From: Nocardia concava NBRC 100430
GTDB lineage: Bacteria; Actinomycetota; Actinomycetes; Mycobacteriales; Mycobacteriaceae
Length of the DNA stretch: 64,000 nucleotides
Assembly (NCBI RefSeq): GCF_000308815.1
Contig: NZ_BAFX01000133.1
Span: forward strand, 1 to 64,000
Direction of reading: 5' to 3'
In this document: in pieces, positions 57,204 to 64,000 of the stretch
Layout: every line of letters begins with the position of its first letter
Numbering within the stretch: position 1 is the first letter of the stretch
Position numbers and translations under genes: made by a program
Notes under the pieces: generated by a model
Told to the model about the DNA's origin: nothing
Database searches by the model: none
What the model saw: the letters and a program-made list of their open reading frames with translations, nothing else

Positions 57204-59454
57204 GCGGCGGTAGGTCGGCGGTGTAGCGCTCGATCTCGACCAGGGACAGCTGGCCGGTGCAGCCTTGGCTCAGGCGGGAGGTGCCGCGGTCCTTGGTTAC
57301 CGCGTTGGGGTTTCCGTGGCGGCAGAAGGTGGGGTCGGTGGGGTCGGGGTCGTACCAGGCTCCGGTGGAGAGTTGGGCTACGCCGGGGCGGACGGCGTCG
57401 GTGATGGACAGGCCGGCCAGGCAGCTGCCTCGGTCGTTGAAGATGCGGACGATGTCGCCCTCTGTCAGGCCGCGGGCGGTGGCTTCGTCGGGGTGTAGCC
57501 GGACCGGTTCTCGGCCTTGGATTTTCGTGGATTGACTGTGTGCGCCGACGTCGAGCTGGCTGTGCAGCTTGGTGCGGGGCTGGTTGGCCACCAGTTGCAG
57601 GGGGAATTGGGCCGCGAGGGGGCTGCCGAGCCATTCGTCGGGTTCGAGCCAGACCGGGTGACCGGGGCAGTCGTCGTAGCCGAAGCCGGCGATGGTTTCG
57701 GAGAAGATCTCGATGCGGCCGCTGGGGGTGTGCAGCGGGTGGGCCGAGGGGTCGGCTCGGAAGTCGGCGAAGGCGATGTGCTCTTCGGCTTCCAGCGGGA
57801 GCTGCGTCGGCTCCCCGGCCCAGAAGGCGTCGAAGTCGGGCATCTCGTAGCCGCGGGCGCCCAGCCGTTCGCGCCATTCGTCGTAGAGGTGGCGCAGCCA
57901 TTCCTGCGCGGTGCGGCCCTCGGTGAATTCCTTTCCGATGCCGAGTCTTTCGGCCAGTTCGCCGAACATCCAGTAGTCGTCGCGGGCCTGGCCGTGCGGG
58001 CGGGTCAGGGCGGGCATCGGGAAGAAGAAGCGGTCGCCCTCGCCCGAGCCGTAGTCGTCGCGTTCGATGGTCATGGTCGACGGGAGCACGATGTCGGCGT
58101 GCCGGGCCGTCGCCGACCAGAACGGGTCGTGCACCACCACCGTGTCGGGGCGGCCGAAGGCGGTGCGCAGGCGGGCCAGGTTCTGGTGGTGATGGAAGGG
58201 ATTGCCGCCCGCCCAGTAGACCAGCTTGATGTCGGGGTAGGTGCGGTGCTCACCGTTGTATTCATAGGGCGCACCGGGATTCAGCAGCATGTCCGCGATG
58301 CGCGCTACCGGGATGAAGTCGTCGACTCCATTGGTCCCCTGCGGCAGCCTGGGCGGCGAGGTGACCCGCACCGCCAGACCGACATTCGCGGCCGAGCCGT
58401 AGCCGTGCCCGAATCCGCCACCGGGCAAACCGATCTGGCCGAGCATGGCCGCGAGCACCACGCCCAGCCACAGCGGCTGTTCGCCGTAGTGGGCGCGCTG
58501 CAGCGACCAGCTCACCGAGATCAGGGTGCGGGTGGCGGCCATCTCGCGGGCCAGGGTTCGAATCCGTTCCGCGGCAATGCCGGTGATCGGCTCGGCCCAC
58601 TCCGGGCTCTTGAGGATGCCGTCGGTACTGCCACGCAGATAGTCCGCGAAACGCTCGTACCCGACGGTGTAGCGGTCGAGGAAGGTCTTGTCCGCCAACC
58701 CTTCCGCGTCCAGCACCTGCGCCAACGCCAGCATCAGGGCGGCATCGCTGCCGGGCCGGGACGCTATCCATTCCGCCTGCGCCTCGGCCGGAATATCGTC
58801 GCGCAGCGGGCTCACGGTGACGAACTTGCAGCCGTTCTCGCGCGCCGTCTCGATCCAGCCGCGGCCATTGTGCCGCGACACCCCGCCCGGTGAGACGGCC
58901 GAATTCTTGGGTGACAGACCACCGAACGCGACCACCAGCTTCGAATGCTCGGCCAGCACCGACTTGGTGGTGGCCCGCGCCATGATGGTGCCCATATCGG
59001 CGAGGATGTGCGGCAGCAACACGGTTGACGCGCCCAGGCTGTAGCTGTTGCGGTGGGAAACATAGCCGCCCAGGCAGTTCAGGAAGCGGTGGACCTGGCT
59101 CTGCGCGTGATGGAAGCGCCCGGCGCTGGCCCAGCCGTAGGAGCCGCCGTACACGGCCTGTGCGCCGAATTCGCGGTACACCCTGGACAATTCACCGGCC
59201 AGCAGGTCCAGCGCGGTCTCCCACGACACCGGCACGAACTCCTCGGCTCCGCGCGGCCCGGGCCCGGGCCCGTTCTCCAGCCAGCCTTTTCGCACATACG
59301 GCCGGTCGATGCGCGCGGGATGGTGCTGGGCCGAGGCGACATTGTCGATCAACGGCATGGGTTCCGGATCGCCGCGCCAGGGGCGCACCGCGGTAAGCCG
59401 ATCGCCGTCACTGTCCGCCTCGAAAACGCCCCAGTGGGTGAGATGCGTGCCCAT
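57166..59454 (-). CDS. Molybdopterin oxidoreductase, BisC/TorA (biotin/TMAO/DMSO reductase) type
   Basis: A 762-residue molybdoenzyme of the DMSO-reductase family. The start THWGVFEADSDGDRL is that of BisC-like proteins without a [4Fe-4S] Cys motif and without a Tat signal, so it is cytoplasmic. VSWETALDLLAGELSRVYRE and VSHRNSYSLGASTVLLPHIL near residue 135 include the Ser that would bind molybdenum. YWAGGNPFHHHQNLARLRTA, IVLPSTMTIERDDYGSG and the C-terminal cofactor-binding TKIQGREPVRLHPDEA follow. It would reduce an S- or N-oxide such as biotin or methionine sulfoxide; the substrate is not determined. Start and promoter are leaderless in form. It is divergent from a TetR regulator. Confidence 0.9.
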   Translation of the reverse strand: MGTHLTHWGVFEADSDGDRLTAVRPWRGDPEPMPLIDNVASAQHHPARIDRPYVRKGWLENGPGPGPRGAEEFVPVSWETALDLLAGELSRVYREFGAQAVYGGSYGWASAGRFHHAQSQVHRFLNCLGGYVSHRNSYSLGASTVLLPHILADMGTIMARATTKSVLAEHSKLVVAFGGLSPKNSAVSPGGVSRHNGRGWIETARENGCKFVTVSPLRDDIPAEAQAEWIASRPGSDAALMLALAQVLDAEGLADKTFLDRYTVGYERFADYLRGSTDGILKSPEWAEPITGIAAERIRTLAREMAATRTLISVSWSLQRAHYGEQPLWLGVVLAAMLGQIGLPGGGFGHGYGSAANVGLAVRVTSPPRLPQGTNGVDDFIPVARIADMLLNPGAPYEYNGEHRTYPDIKLVYWAGGNPFHHHQNLARLRTAFGRPDTVVVHDPFWSATARHADIVLPSTMTIERDDYGSGEGDRFFFPMPALTRPHGQARDDYWMFGELAERLGIGKEFTEGRTAQEWLRHLYDEWRERLGARGYEMPDFDAFWAGEPTQLPLEAEEHIAFADFRADPSAHPLHTPSGRIEIFSETIAGFGYDDCPGHPVWLEPDEWLGSPLAAQFPLQLVANQPRTKLHSQLDVGAHSQSTKIQGREPVRLHPDEATARGLTEGDIVRIFNDRGSCLAGLSITDAVRPGVAQLSTGAWYDPDPTDPTFCRHGNPNAVTKDRGTSRLSQGCTGQLSLVEIERYTADLPPLTVLGPPAIAES

Positions 59455-59460
59455 GGGACC

Positions 59461-59466
59461 AACGTA
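59461..59466 (-). promoter_or_regulatory. -10 box TACGTT before the molybdoenzyme gene
   Basis: On the minus strand TACGTT is followed by six bases and ATG 59454: leaderless spacing. The box overlaps the left arm of the 12-bp inverted repeat at 59463. Confidence 0.5.
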
Positions 59467-59516
59467 CTCCGGGTCAGTGACATCATGACCTTGCGAATTC
59501 GGTAACCCGGAGTACG
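59463..59516. promoter_or_regulatory. 12-bp perfect inverted repeat between molybdoenzyme and TetR genes
   Basis: CGTACTCCGGGT (59463-59474) and ACCCGGAGTACG (59505-59516) are perfect reverse complements. Each arm overlaps a -10 box, TACGTT leftward and TACGCT (59513-59518) rightward. GGTCA (59472-59476) and TGACC (59486-59490) form a dyad around the left arm. Confidence 0.55.
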
Positions 59517-59524
59517 CTCATTTT

Positions 59525-59536
59525 TGAGTCCACTCA
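59525..59536 (+). promoter_or_regulatory. TetR operator-like TGAGTCCACTCA
   Basis: TGAGT-CC-ACTCA lies at the expected start of transcription from the TACGCT box, 28 bases before the TetR ATG. A further CTCA just upstream (59517-59520) extends the pattern. It is a likely autoregulatory site for the TetR protein. Confidence 0.45.
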
Positions 59537-59564
59537 GTTTTCCAATTCGATTCGGAGGTGTCCG

Positions 59565-60239
59565 ATGGCGGTTCGATCCGGATCGGAGCACGTCGGGCGC
59601 AGGCAGCGGAAGATGCATGATAAGCAGTCCCGCATCTTCGAGGCCGCGGCCGCGATGTTTGCCGAGCACGGATTCGAAGGCACGACAACCCAGCAGATCT
59701 CCGATCGCGCGGATATCGCCGCCGGGACACTGTTCCGGTACGCGGCTTCCAAAGGCGAACTGCTGCTCATGGTTTACAACGAGGAGCTGCGCAGCGCGCT
59801 CGAGGACGGCGCGGCCGCGGCGCGGGCGCACACCGAGACCCGCGAGGCGGTGTTCGGCATGGTCGGGCCGCTGCTGCGAGCCGCCGAGCAGCGACCCGAG
59901 AACACCATCGTCTATCAGCGCGAGCTGCTGTTCGGCTCGGCGACCGACAAGTACCGCTCCGAAGGACTCGCGCTGGTGGCGCGGCTGGAATCGATGATCG
60001 CCGAGCGGCTCGTCGCCGACGCGCGACGCGACGGATTTGCTTCGGACAGCGCCGAAATCGACTCGGAGCAATTGGAAGAGCGGGCCGCGTTGGCCGGGCG
60101 CAGCATCTTCGCGGTGCTGCACCTGGCACTCGTGCAACCGTCCACCGGGGCGCATTCCGGTCAGGACGCCATGGCGGATCTGCGGGCACAGATCGCGCAG
60201 ATCATCGCCGGTTACTTCACATCCCTAGGGAGGCAATGA
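59565..60239 (+). CDS. TetR-family transcriptional regulator
   Basis: A 224-residue regulator. After a basic N-terminus (HVGRRQRKMHDKQSR) comes the helix-turn-helix FAEHGFEGTTTQQISDRADI followed by AAGTLFRYAASKGELLLMVY near residue 55. The effector part is mostly helical. GGAGG precedes ATG 59565. Its stop is adjacent to the 3-hydroxyacyl-CoA dehydrogenase start (ATGA), so it is co-transcribed with that gene and probably with the oleate hydratase; a fatty acid or acyl-CoA ligand is the natural guess. Divergent from the molybdoenzyme. Confidence 0.91.
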   Translation: MAVRSGSEHVGRRQRKMHDKQSRIFEAAAAMFAEHGFEGTTTQQISDRADIAAGTLFRYAASKGELLLMVYNEELRSALEDGAAAARAHTETREAVFGMVGPLLRAAEQRPENTIVYQRELLFGSATDKYRSEGLALVARLESMIAERLVADARRDGFASDSAEIDSEQLEERAALAGRSIFAVLHLALVQPSTGAHSGQDAMADLRAQIAQIIAGYFTSLGRQ

Positions 60240-60241
60240 CA

Positions 60242-61099
60242 ATGAGCATCGAAATCCGTAAGGTCACCGTGCTCGGAACCGGCGTGCTCGGTTCCCAGAT
60301 CGCGTTCCAGACCGCGTTCCACGGCTTCGACGTCACCGCCTACGACATCGACGACGAGGCGCTGACCGCCGCGCGCGGGCGCTTCGACAAACTGGCGGCC
60401 GTCTATCGCGAGCAGGTGGCGGGCGGTGGCGACGGCAAGGCCGAGACCACCGCGGCGGGCATCGCGCTGACTTCCGATCTGGCGCAGGCGGTTTCCGATG
60501 CGGACCTGGTCATCGAGGCGGTGCCGGAGGTGCTGTCCATCAAGCAGGACACCTACGAGAAGCTGGGCAAGCTCGCGCCCGAGCGCACCATCTTCGCCAC
60601 CAACTCCTCCACGCTGCTACCCAGCGCCATGAAGGATTTCACCGGGCGGCCGGACCGGTTCCTGGCGCTGCACTTCGCGAATCAGGTGTGGCACTTCAAT
60701 ACCGCCGAGATCATGGGCACCACCGAGACCGATCCGGCCGTGTATCAGGCGGTGGTGGACTTCGCGTCCGCGATCGGGATGGTGCCGATCGAAATCCACA
60801 AGGAGAAGGCCGGATACGTCCTCAACTCGCTGCTGGTGCCGTTGCTGAACGCGGCCATGAATCTGGCCGAGGGCGGCTACGCGAGTCCGGAGGACGTGGA
60901 CAAGACCTGGACCATCGGCACCGGCGCACCGGCCGGGCCTTTCCGGATTCTCGACATCGTCGGCCTCACCACGCCTTACAACATCCTGGTCAACAACCCC
61001 GACGAGACCGCGCAGCGAATCGCCAAGTGGCTCAAGACCAATTACATCGACCAGGGCAAGCTCGGGATCGCCACCGGAGAGGGGTTCTACAAGTACTGA
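60242..61099 (+). CDS. 3-hydroxyacyl-CoA dehydrogenase
   Basis: A 285-residue NAD-dependent dehydrogenase of the FadB2/3-hydroxybutyryl-CoA type. VTVLGTGVLGSQIAFQTAFH is the dinucleotide loop, TAYDIDDEALTAARGRF the Asp that selects NAD, DLVIEAVPEVLSIKQDTYEK near residue 90, FATNSSTLLPSAMKDFTGR near 120, and the catalytic His in RFLALHFANQVWHFNTAEIM near 145. The C-terminal domain (AGYVLNSLLVPLLNAAMNLA) is complete. ATG 60242, eight bases after GGGAGG, was preferred to ATG 60236, which would be only two bases from it. It oxidises a 3-hydroxyacyl-CoA to the 3-keto form. Confidence 0.88.
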   Translation: MSIEIRKVTVLGTGVLGSQIAFQTAFHGFDVTAYDIDDEALTAARGRFDKLAAVYREQVAGGGDGKAETTAAGIALTSDLAQAVSDADLVIEAVPEVLSIKQDTYEKLGKLAPERTIFATNSSTLLPSAMKDFTGRPDRFLALHFANQVWHFNTAEIMGTTETDPAVYQAVVDFASAIGMVPIEIHKEKAGYVLNSLLVPLLNAAMNLAEGGYASPEDVDKTWTIGTGAPAGPFRILDIVGLTTPYNILVNNPDETAQRIAKWLKTNYIDQGKLGIATGEGFYKY

Positions 61100-61101
61100 G
61101 C

Positions 61102-61177
61102 CGTCATCCCGGCGTGCTTTTGGCCGGGATCCACTCCAGCTCAATAGATTCCGGCCAAAAAACATGCCGGAATGACG
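61102..61177. repeat. Palindromic intergenic repeat
   Basis: The left arm starts CGTCATCCCGGCGTGCTTTT and runs to 61128; the right arm (61151-61177) is its reverse complement with three mismatches and one inserted base. The loop is 22 bases. It fills the gap between the dehydrogenase and the oleate hydratase genes. The related copy at 36724 shows it is a dispersed family. It could also act as an RNA hairpin between cistrons. Confidence 0.65.
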
Positions 61178-61193
61178 ACGGAAGGGAGTTCTC

Positions 61194-62954
61194 ATGTACT
61201 ACAGCAGTGGCAATTACGAGGCTTTCGCTCGGCCGCGCAAGCCCGCCGGGGTGGACGGCAAGACGGCGTGGTTCGTCGGATCGGGTCTGGCCTCGCTCTC
61301 GGGCGCGGCGTTCCTCATCCGCGACGGGCAGCTGCCGGGCAGCAAGATCACCATCCTGGAGGAGCTTAAGCTGCCGGGCGGTGCGCTCGACGGCATCAAG
61401 GAACCCAAGAAGGGCTTCGTCATTCGCGGCGGCCGCGAGATGGAGAACCACTTCGAATGTCTGTGGGACCTCTACCGGACCATTCCGTCCATGGAGGTCG
61501 AGGGCAGTGTGCTCGACGAGTTCTACTGGCTGAACAAGGACGACCCGAACTTCTCCCTGGAGCGCGCCACGGTCAATCGCGGTGAGAGCGCGCAGACCAA
61601 GGACCTCTTCACGCTGAACGACAAGGCGCAGAAGGACATCACCAAGATCTTCCTCGCCACCCGTGAGGAGATGGAGGGCAAGCGCATCAACGAGGTGTTC
61701 TCGAAGGACTTCTTCGAGAGCAACTTCTGGATGTACTGGCGCACCATGTTCGCCTTCGAGGACTGGCATTCCGCGCTGGAGATGAAGTTGTACCTACACC
61801 GGTTCATCCACCACATCGGCGGGCTACCGGACTTCTCGGCGCTGAAGTTCACCAAGTACAACCAGTACGAGTCGCTGGTGCTGCCGCTCTACCGCTGGCT
61901 GCTGGATCAGGGCGTCACCTTCAAGTTCGATACCACGGTGACCGATGTGGACTTCGATATCACCGCGGATCGCAAGCAGGCCACCAGGATTCACTGGGTC
62001 TCCGAAGGTGTCGAGGGCGGTGTCGACCTGGGGCCGGACGATCTGCTGCTGATGACCATCGGCTCGCTCACCGAGAATTCGGACGAGGGCGACCAACACA
62101 CGCCCGCCAAGCTGAACGAGGGCCCCGCACCCGCCTGGGATCTGTGGCGTCGAATCGCCGCCAAGGACAAGGTCTTCGGCAATCCGGACGTCTTCGGCGG
62201 GCACATCCCCGAGACCAAGTGGGAGTCGGCCACCGTCACCACGCTGGATCAGCGCATCCCCGAATACATTCAGAAGATCTGCAAGCGGGATCCCTTCAGC
62301 GGCAAGGTGGTTACCGGCGGCATCGTCACCGTCAAGGACTCCAGCTGGCTGATGAGCTGGACGGTCAACCGCCAGCCGCACTTCAAGCAGCAGCCCAAGG
62401 ATCAGATCGTGGTTTGGGTCTACTCGCTGTTCGTCGACAAGCCCGGCGACTACGTGAAGAAGACCATGCAGGAGTGCACCGGCGAGGAAATCACCCAGGA
62501 GTGGCTGTACCACATGGGAGTTCCCGAATCCGAGATTCCGGAACTGGCCGCCAACGCCGCCAAGTGCGTGCCGGTCATGATGCCCTACGTCACCGCCTTC
62601 TTCATGCCCCGCAAGGCCGGCGACCGCCCGAACGTGGTCCCCGAGGGCGCGGTGAACTTCGCCTTCATCGGCCAGTTCGCCGAAACCAGCCGGGACTGCA
62701 TCTTCACCACCGAATACTCGGTCCGCACCGGCATGGAAGCCGCCTACCAGCTCCTCGACATCGAACGCGGCGTCCCCGAGGTCTTCAACTCCACCTACGA
62801 CGTCCGCACCCTCCTCGCCGCCATGACCCGCCTCCGCGACGGCGACCCGGTAACCCTCCCCGGCCCCGACCTCCTCTGGCGCGGCCTTGCAAAACGCCTC
62901 GGCAACAACGAAATCGGCGAACTCCTCACCGAATACGGCGTAATCGGCAAGTAG
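61194..62954 (+). CDS. ohyA: Oleate hydratase
   Basis: A 586-residue FAD protein of the oleate hydratase (myosin cross-reactive antigen) family, which adds water to the cis-9 double bond of oleic acid to give 10-hydroxystearate. MYYSSGNYEAFARPRKPAGV is the typical opening, AWFVGSGLASLSGAAFLIRD the FAD loop, GGALDGIKEPKKGFVIRGGR with MENHFECLWDLYRTIPS the catalytic region containing the conserved Glu near residue 82, and MYWRTMFAFEDWHSALEMKL the fatty-acid channel. Length is normal for the family. AGGGAG precedes ATG 61194. It follows a 3-hydroxyacyl-CoA dehydrogenase and TetR gene, suggesting fatty-acid-responsive control. Confidence 0.95.
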   Translation: MYYSSGNYEAFARPRKPAGVDGKTAWFVGSGLASLSGAAFLIRDGQLPGSKITILEELKLPGGALDGIKEPKKGFVIRGGREMENHFECLWDLYRTIPSMEVEGSVLDEFYWLNKDDPNFSLERATVNRGESAQTKDLFTLNDKAQKDITKIFLATREEMEGKRINEVFSKDFFESNFWMYWRTMFAFEDWHSALEMKLYLHRFIHHIGGLPDFSALKFTKYNQYESLVLPLYRWLLDQGVTFKFDTTVTDVDFDITADRKQATRIHWVSEGVEGGVDLGPDDLLLMTIGSLTENSDEGDQHTPAKLNEGPAPAWDLWRRIAAKDKVFGNPDVFGGHIPETKWESATVTTLDQRIPEYIQKICKRDPFSGKVVTGGIVTVKDSSWLMSWTVNRQPHFKQQPKDQIVVWVYSLFVDKPGDYVKKTMQECTGEEITQEWLYHMGVPESEIPELAANAAKCVPVMMPYVTAFFMPRKAGDRPNVVPEGAVNFAFIGQFAETSRDCIFTTEYSVRTGMEAAYQLLDIERGVPEVFNSTYDVRTLLAAMTRLRDGDPVTLPGPDLLWRGLAKRLGNNEIGELLTEYGVIGK

Positions 62955-62970
62955 CCCCGGGCGCAGCCCG

Positions 62971-63044
62971 TAATCAAGATCAGGGAGCTCTCGGCGTCGG
63001 AATTCGCCCGAATTACCGGCCTGGGAGCTCCCTGATCTTGATTA
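62971..63044 (+). terminator. 20-bp perfect inverted repeat after ohyA
   Basis: TAATCAAGATCAGGGAGCTC (62971-62990) and its exact reverse complement (63025-63044) flank a 34-base loop, 16 bases after the oleate hydratase stop. The right arm touches the -10 box of the next gene. It would form a very stable hairpin, but there is no U-tract; terminator, operator and dispersed repeat are all open. Confidence 0.55.
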
Positions 63045-63048
63045 GGAT
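63043..63048 (+). promoter_or_regulatory. -10 box TAGGAT before the patatin gene
   Basis: TAGGAT, six bases, then ATG 63055: leaderless spacing. Its first two bases belong to the inverted repeat. Confidence 0.45.
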
Positions 63049-63054
63049 CGTGGG

Positions 63055-63894
63055 ATGGAGAGGCGTTCGGTGGTTTTGGGTGGGGGCGGGGTTCCCGGGG
63101 CGGCGTGGATGGCGGGACTGGCCGCTGGATTAGGCAGTCGGGGTATCGATTTGGGGGCGGCCGACTCGATCGTGGGCACGTCCGCGGGTGCGATTGTCGG
63201 GGCCGCGCTGGCAGTGGGGCGTGATCTGGATTCGTTCGCCGAGGTTCCCCTTCCCCCCGGCAGCAGTGCACCGCCGCCGGCGGCGGTGAATCCCGAGCTG
63301 ATCGCCGCCGCCTCCGCGGTGCTATTCGACCTCGCACCGGACCGAGATGCGGCCCGGCGCGAGGTGGGTCGGATGGCGATGGCCGAGGAGCCCGCGCAAC
63401 CGGAGCACATCGCACCTCTCGAGTGGCTGGTCGGCGGCAACGACTGGCCGGACCATCGGCTGCGAGTCGTCGTCGTGGAGGCGGCCACCGGCGAGCGCCG
63501 GGTCTGGGACGGCACCAGCGGCGTACCTCTAGCCACGGCCGTCACCGCGAGCCGCTCCTTCCCTGGAGCCTTCCCACCCGTCGTAGTCGAAGACCGCTAC
63601 TACATCGATGGCGGTATCTGGTCCCCCACCAACGCCGATCTCGCCGCCGACTCGAACCTGCTCCTGGTCATCGAGCCACTGGCCCACCGCACTCCGCGCG
63701 ACCAACTCCGAGCCGAACTCGCCTCGACGGGTACTGATTCCGTCGTGCATTTCAGCCCAGACGCCCCCACGATCGACATCCTCGACGCACCCGCGACCGC
63801 CCGGAATCCACTCGCAAGCTGGCCGCAAGCCTTCCAAGCGGGAATTCGCCAGGCACCCGACCTGGCGAAGCAACTGACCGACGCAGATTGGTAA
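63055..63894 (+). CDS. Patatin-like phospholipase family protein
   Basis: A 279-residue patatin-fold hydrolase. RRSVVLGGGGVPGAAWMAGL is the glycine-rich oxyanion loop, DSIVGTSAGAIVGAAL near residue 40 carries the catalytic Ser in GTSAG, and YYIDGGIWSPTNADLA near residue 183 the catalytic Asp in DGG. FPGAFPPVVVED just before it is also typical. It would release fatty acids from lipids in a Ser-Asp mechanism. No signal peptide or membrane helix is evident, so it acts in the cytoplasm or on the membrane surface. Lipid context (oleate hydratase upstream) fits, but it seems to have its own promoter. Confidence 0.9.
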   Translation: MERRSVVLGGGGVPGAAWMAGLAAGLGSRGIDLGAADSIVGTSAGAIVGAALAVGRDLDSFAEVPLPPGSSAPPPAAVNPELIAAASAVLFDLAPDRDAARREVGRMAMAEEPAQPEHIAPLEWLVGGNDWPDHRLRVVVVEAATGERRVWDGTSGVPLATAVTASRSFPGAFPPVVVEDRYYIDGGIWSPTNADLAADSNLLLVIEPLAHRTPRDQLRAELASTGTDSVVHFSPDAPTIDILDAPATARNPLASWPQAFQAGIRQAPDLAKQLTDADW

Positions 63895-64000
63895 TCCCAA
63901 CGCTCCCCGTGTATTCGGGGGTGGGGTGGGCAATCTAGTGTAGGTGGGCGTGGCTGGGACAGTATTGGGGGAAATCGGGCCAGGTTACAGTTTGCGGGGG
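63895..64000. other. Window end, no gene seen
   Basis: The last 106 bases contain no start with a ribosome site and no recognisable signal. Confidence 0.4.

Noticed and set aside
57166..59454. Molybdoenzyme as a formate dehydrogenase or nitrate reductase
   Set aside because: No N-terminal [4Fe-4S] cysteine motif, no Cys or Sec ligand, and the THWGVF opening with a Ser at the ligand position fits the BisC/TorA group.
1..64000. tRNA, rRNA or CRISPR features
   Set aside because: I read the intergenic gaps and found no cloverleaf-type sequence, no rRNA segment and no regularly spaced repeats other than the short phased array at 17197.

Overview
The window is about 70% G+C, with GTG and TTG starts common, many four-base stop/start overlaps and many genes whose start codon sits six or seven bases after a TANNNT box. 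The gene content points to a mycolate-type actinomycete, most likely Nocardia or a close relative. Supporting content: a six-helix HAMP adenylate cyclase of the mycobacterial type, a GT87 mannosyltransferase, a 13E12-type DUF222/HNH protein, an operon resembling part of mymA-lipR-sadH, an MpaB/DUF2236 oxygenase, an LCM-type methyltransferase, an oleate hydratase and three TerD-family proteins. The genus is inferred from content only. I see no rRNA, tRNA, CRISPR array, insertion sequence or phage.

Layout. 1-10.6 kb: 3' end of a flavoprotein dehydrogenase, adenylate cyclase, NCS2 permease, a P450/TetR pair behind a palindromic operator, truncated haemoglobin, PLP decarboxylase, a BASS-type transporter divergent from a LysR regulator. 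10.7-19.2 kb: mannosyltransferase, a 59-residue zinc-ribbon protein, HxlR regulator divergent from a small barrel protein and an isochorismatase-fold protein, a TerD-AIM24 fusion, a methyltransferase, a secreted DUF1460 protein, a DUF4097 protein behind an 11-bp phased repeat array, a 34-residue peptide ORF and a secreted beta-helix protein.

19.3-28.0 kb is an amino-sugar locus. On the minus strand lie a binding lipoprotein, two ABC permeases and a DeoR regulator, with no ATPase. Divergently lie a SIS-domain deaminase/isomerase, a ROK kinase, a NagA-type deacetylase, a PfkB kinase and a class II aldolase, nearly all translationally coupled. The set matches a full N-acetylgalactosamine (Aga-type) route to triose phosphates. 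28.0-36.6 kb: two SDR-like proteins, a DUF222/HNH protein, a GlxA regulator / DJ-1 / P450 operon, two coupled hotdog thioesterases, an orphan full-length L7/L12 paralogue and a ketopantoate reductase-like protein.

36.8-43.1 kb holds a tightly coupled oxidation operon (esterase, SDR, ferritin-like diiron protein, flavin monooxygenase, then MerR), divergent from an MpaB-family oxygenase. 43.4-51.6 kb holds the most interesting locus: a 2013-residue NRPS with order A-PCP-C-A-PCP-reductase, flanked on the same strand by an LCM methyltransferase and a luciferase-like monooxygenase. The architecture is that of pyrazinone/dipeptide-aldehyde synthetases. 51.6-54.8 kb: HAD hydrolase and two convergent double-TerD proteins. 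54.9-64 kb: MFS exporter divergent from a LysR regulator, a BisC-type molybdoenzyme divergent from a TetR regulator, then 3-hydroxyacyl-CoA dehydrogenase, oleate hydratase and a patatin-like protein. Several long intergenic inverted repeats (near 6.4, 31.1, 36.7, 61.1 and 63.0 kb) look like terminators or dispersed palindromic repeats.
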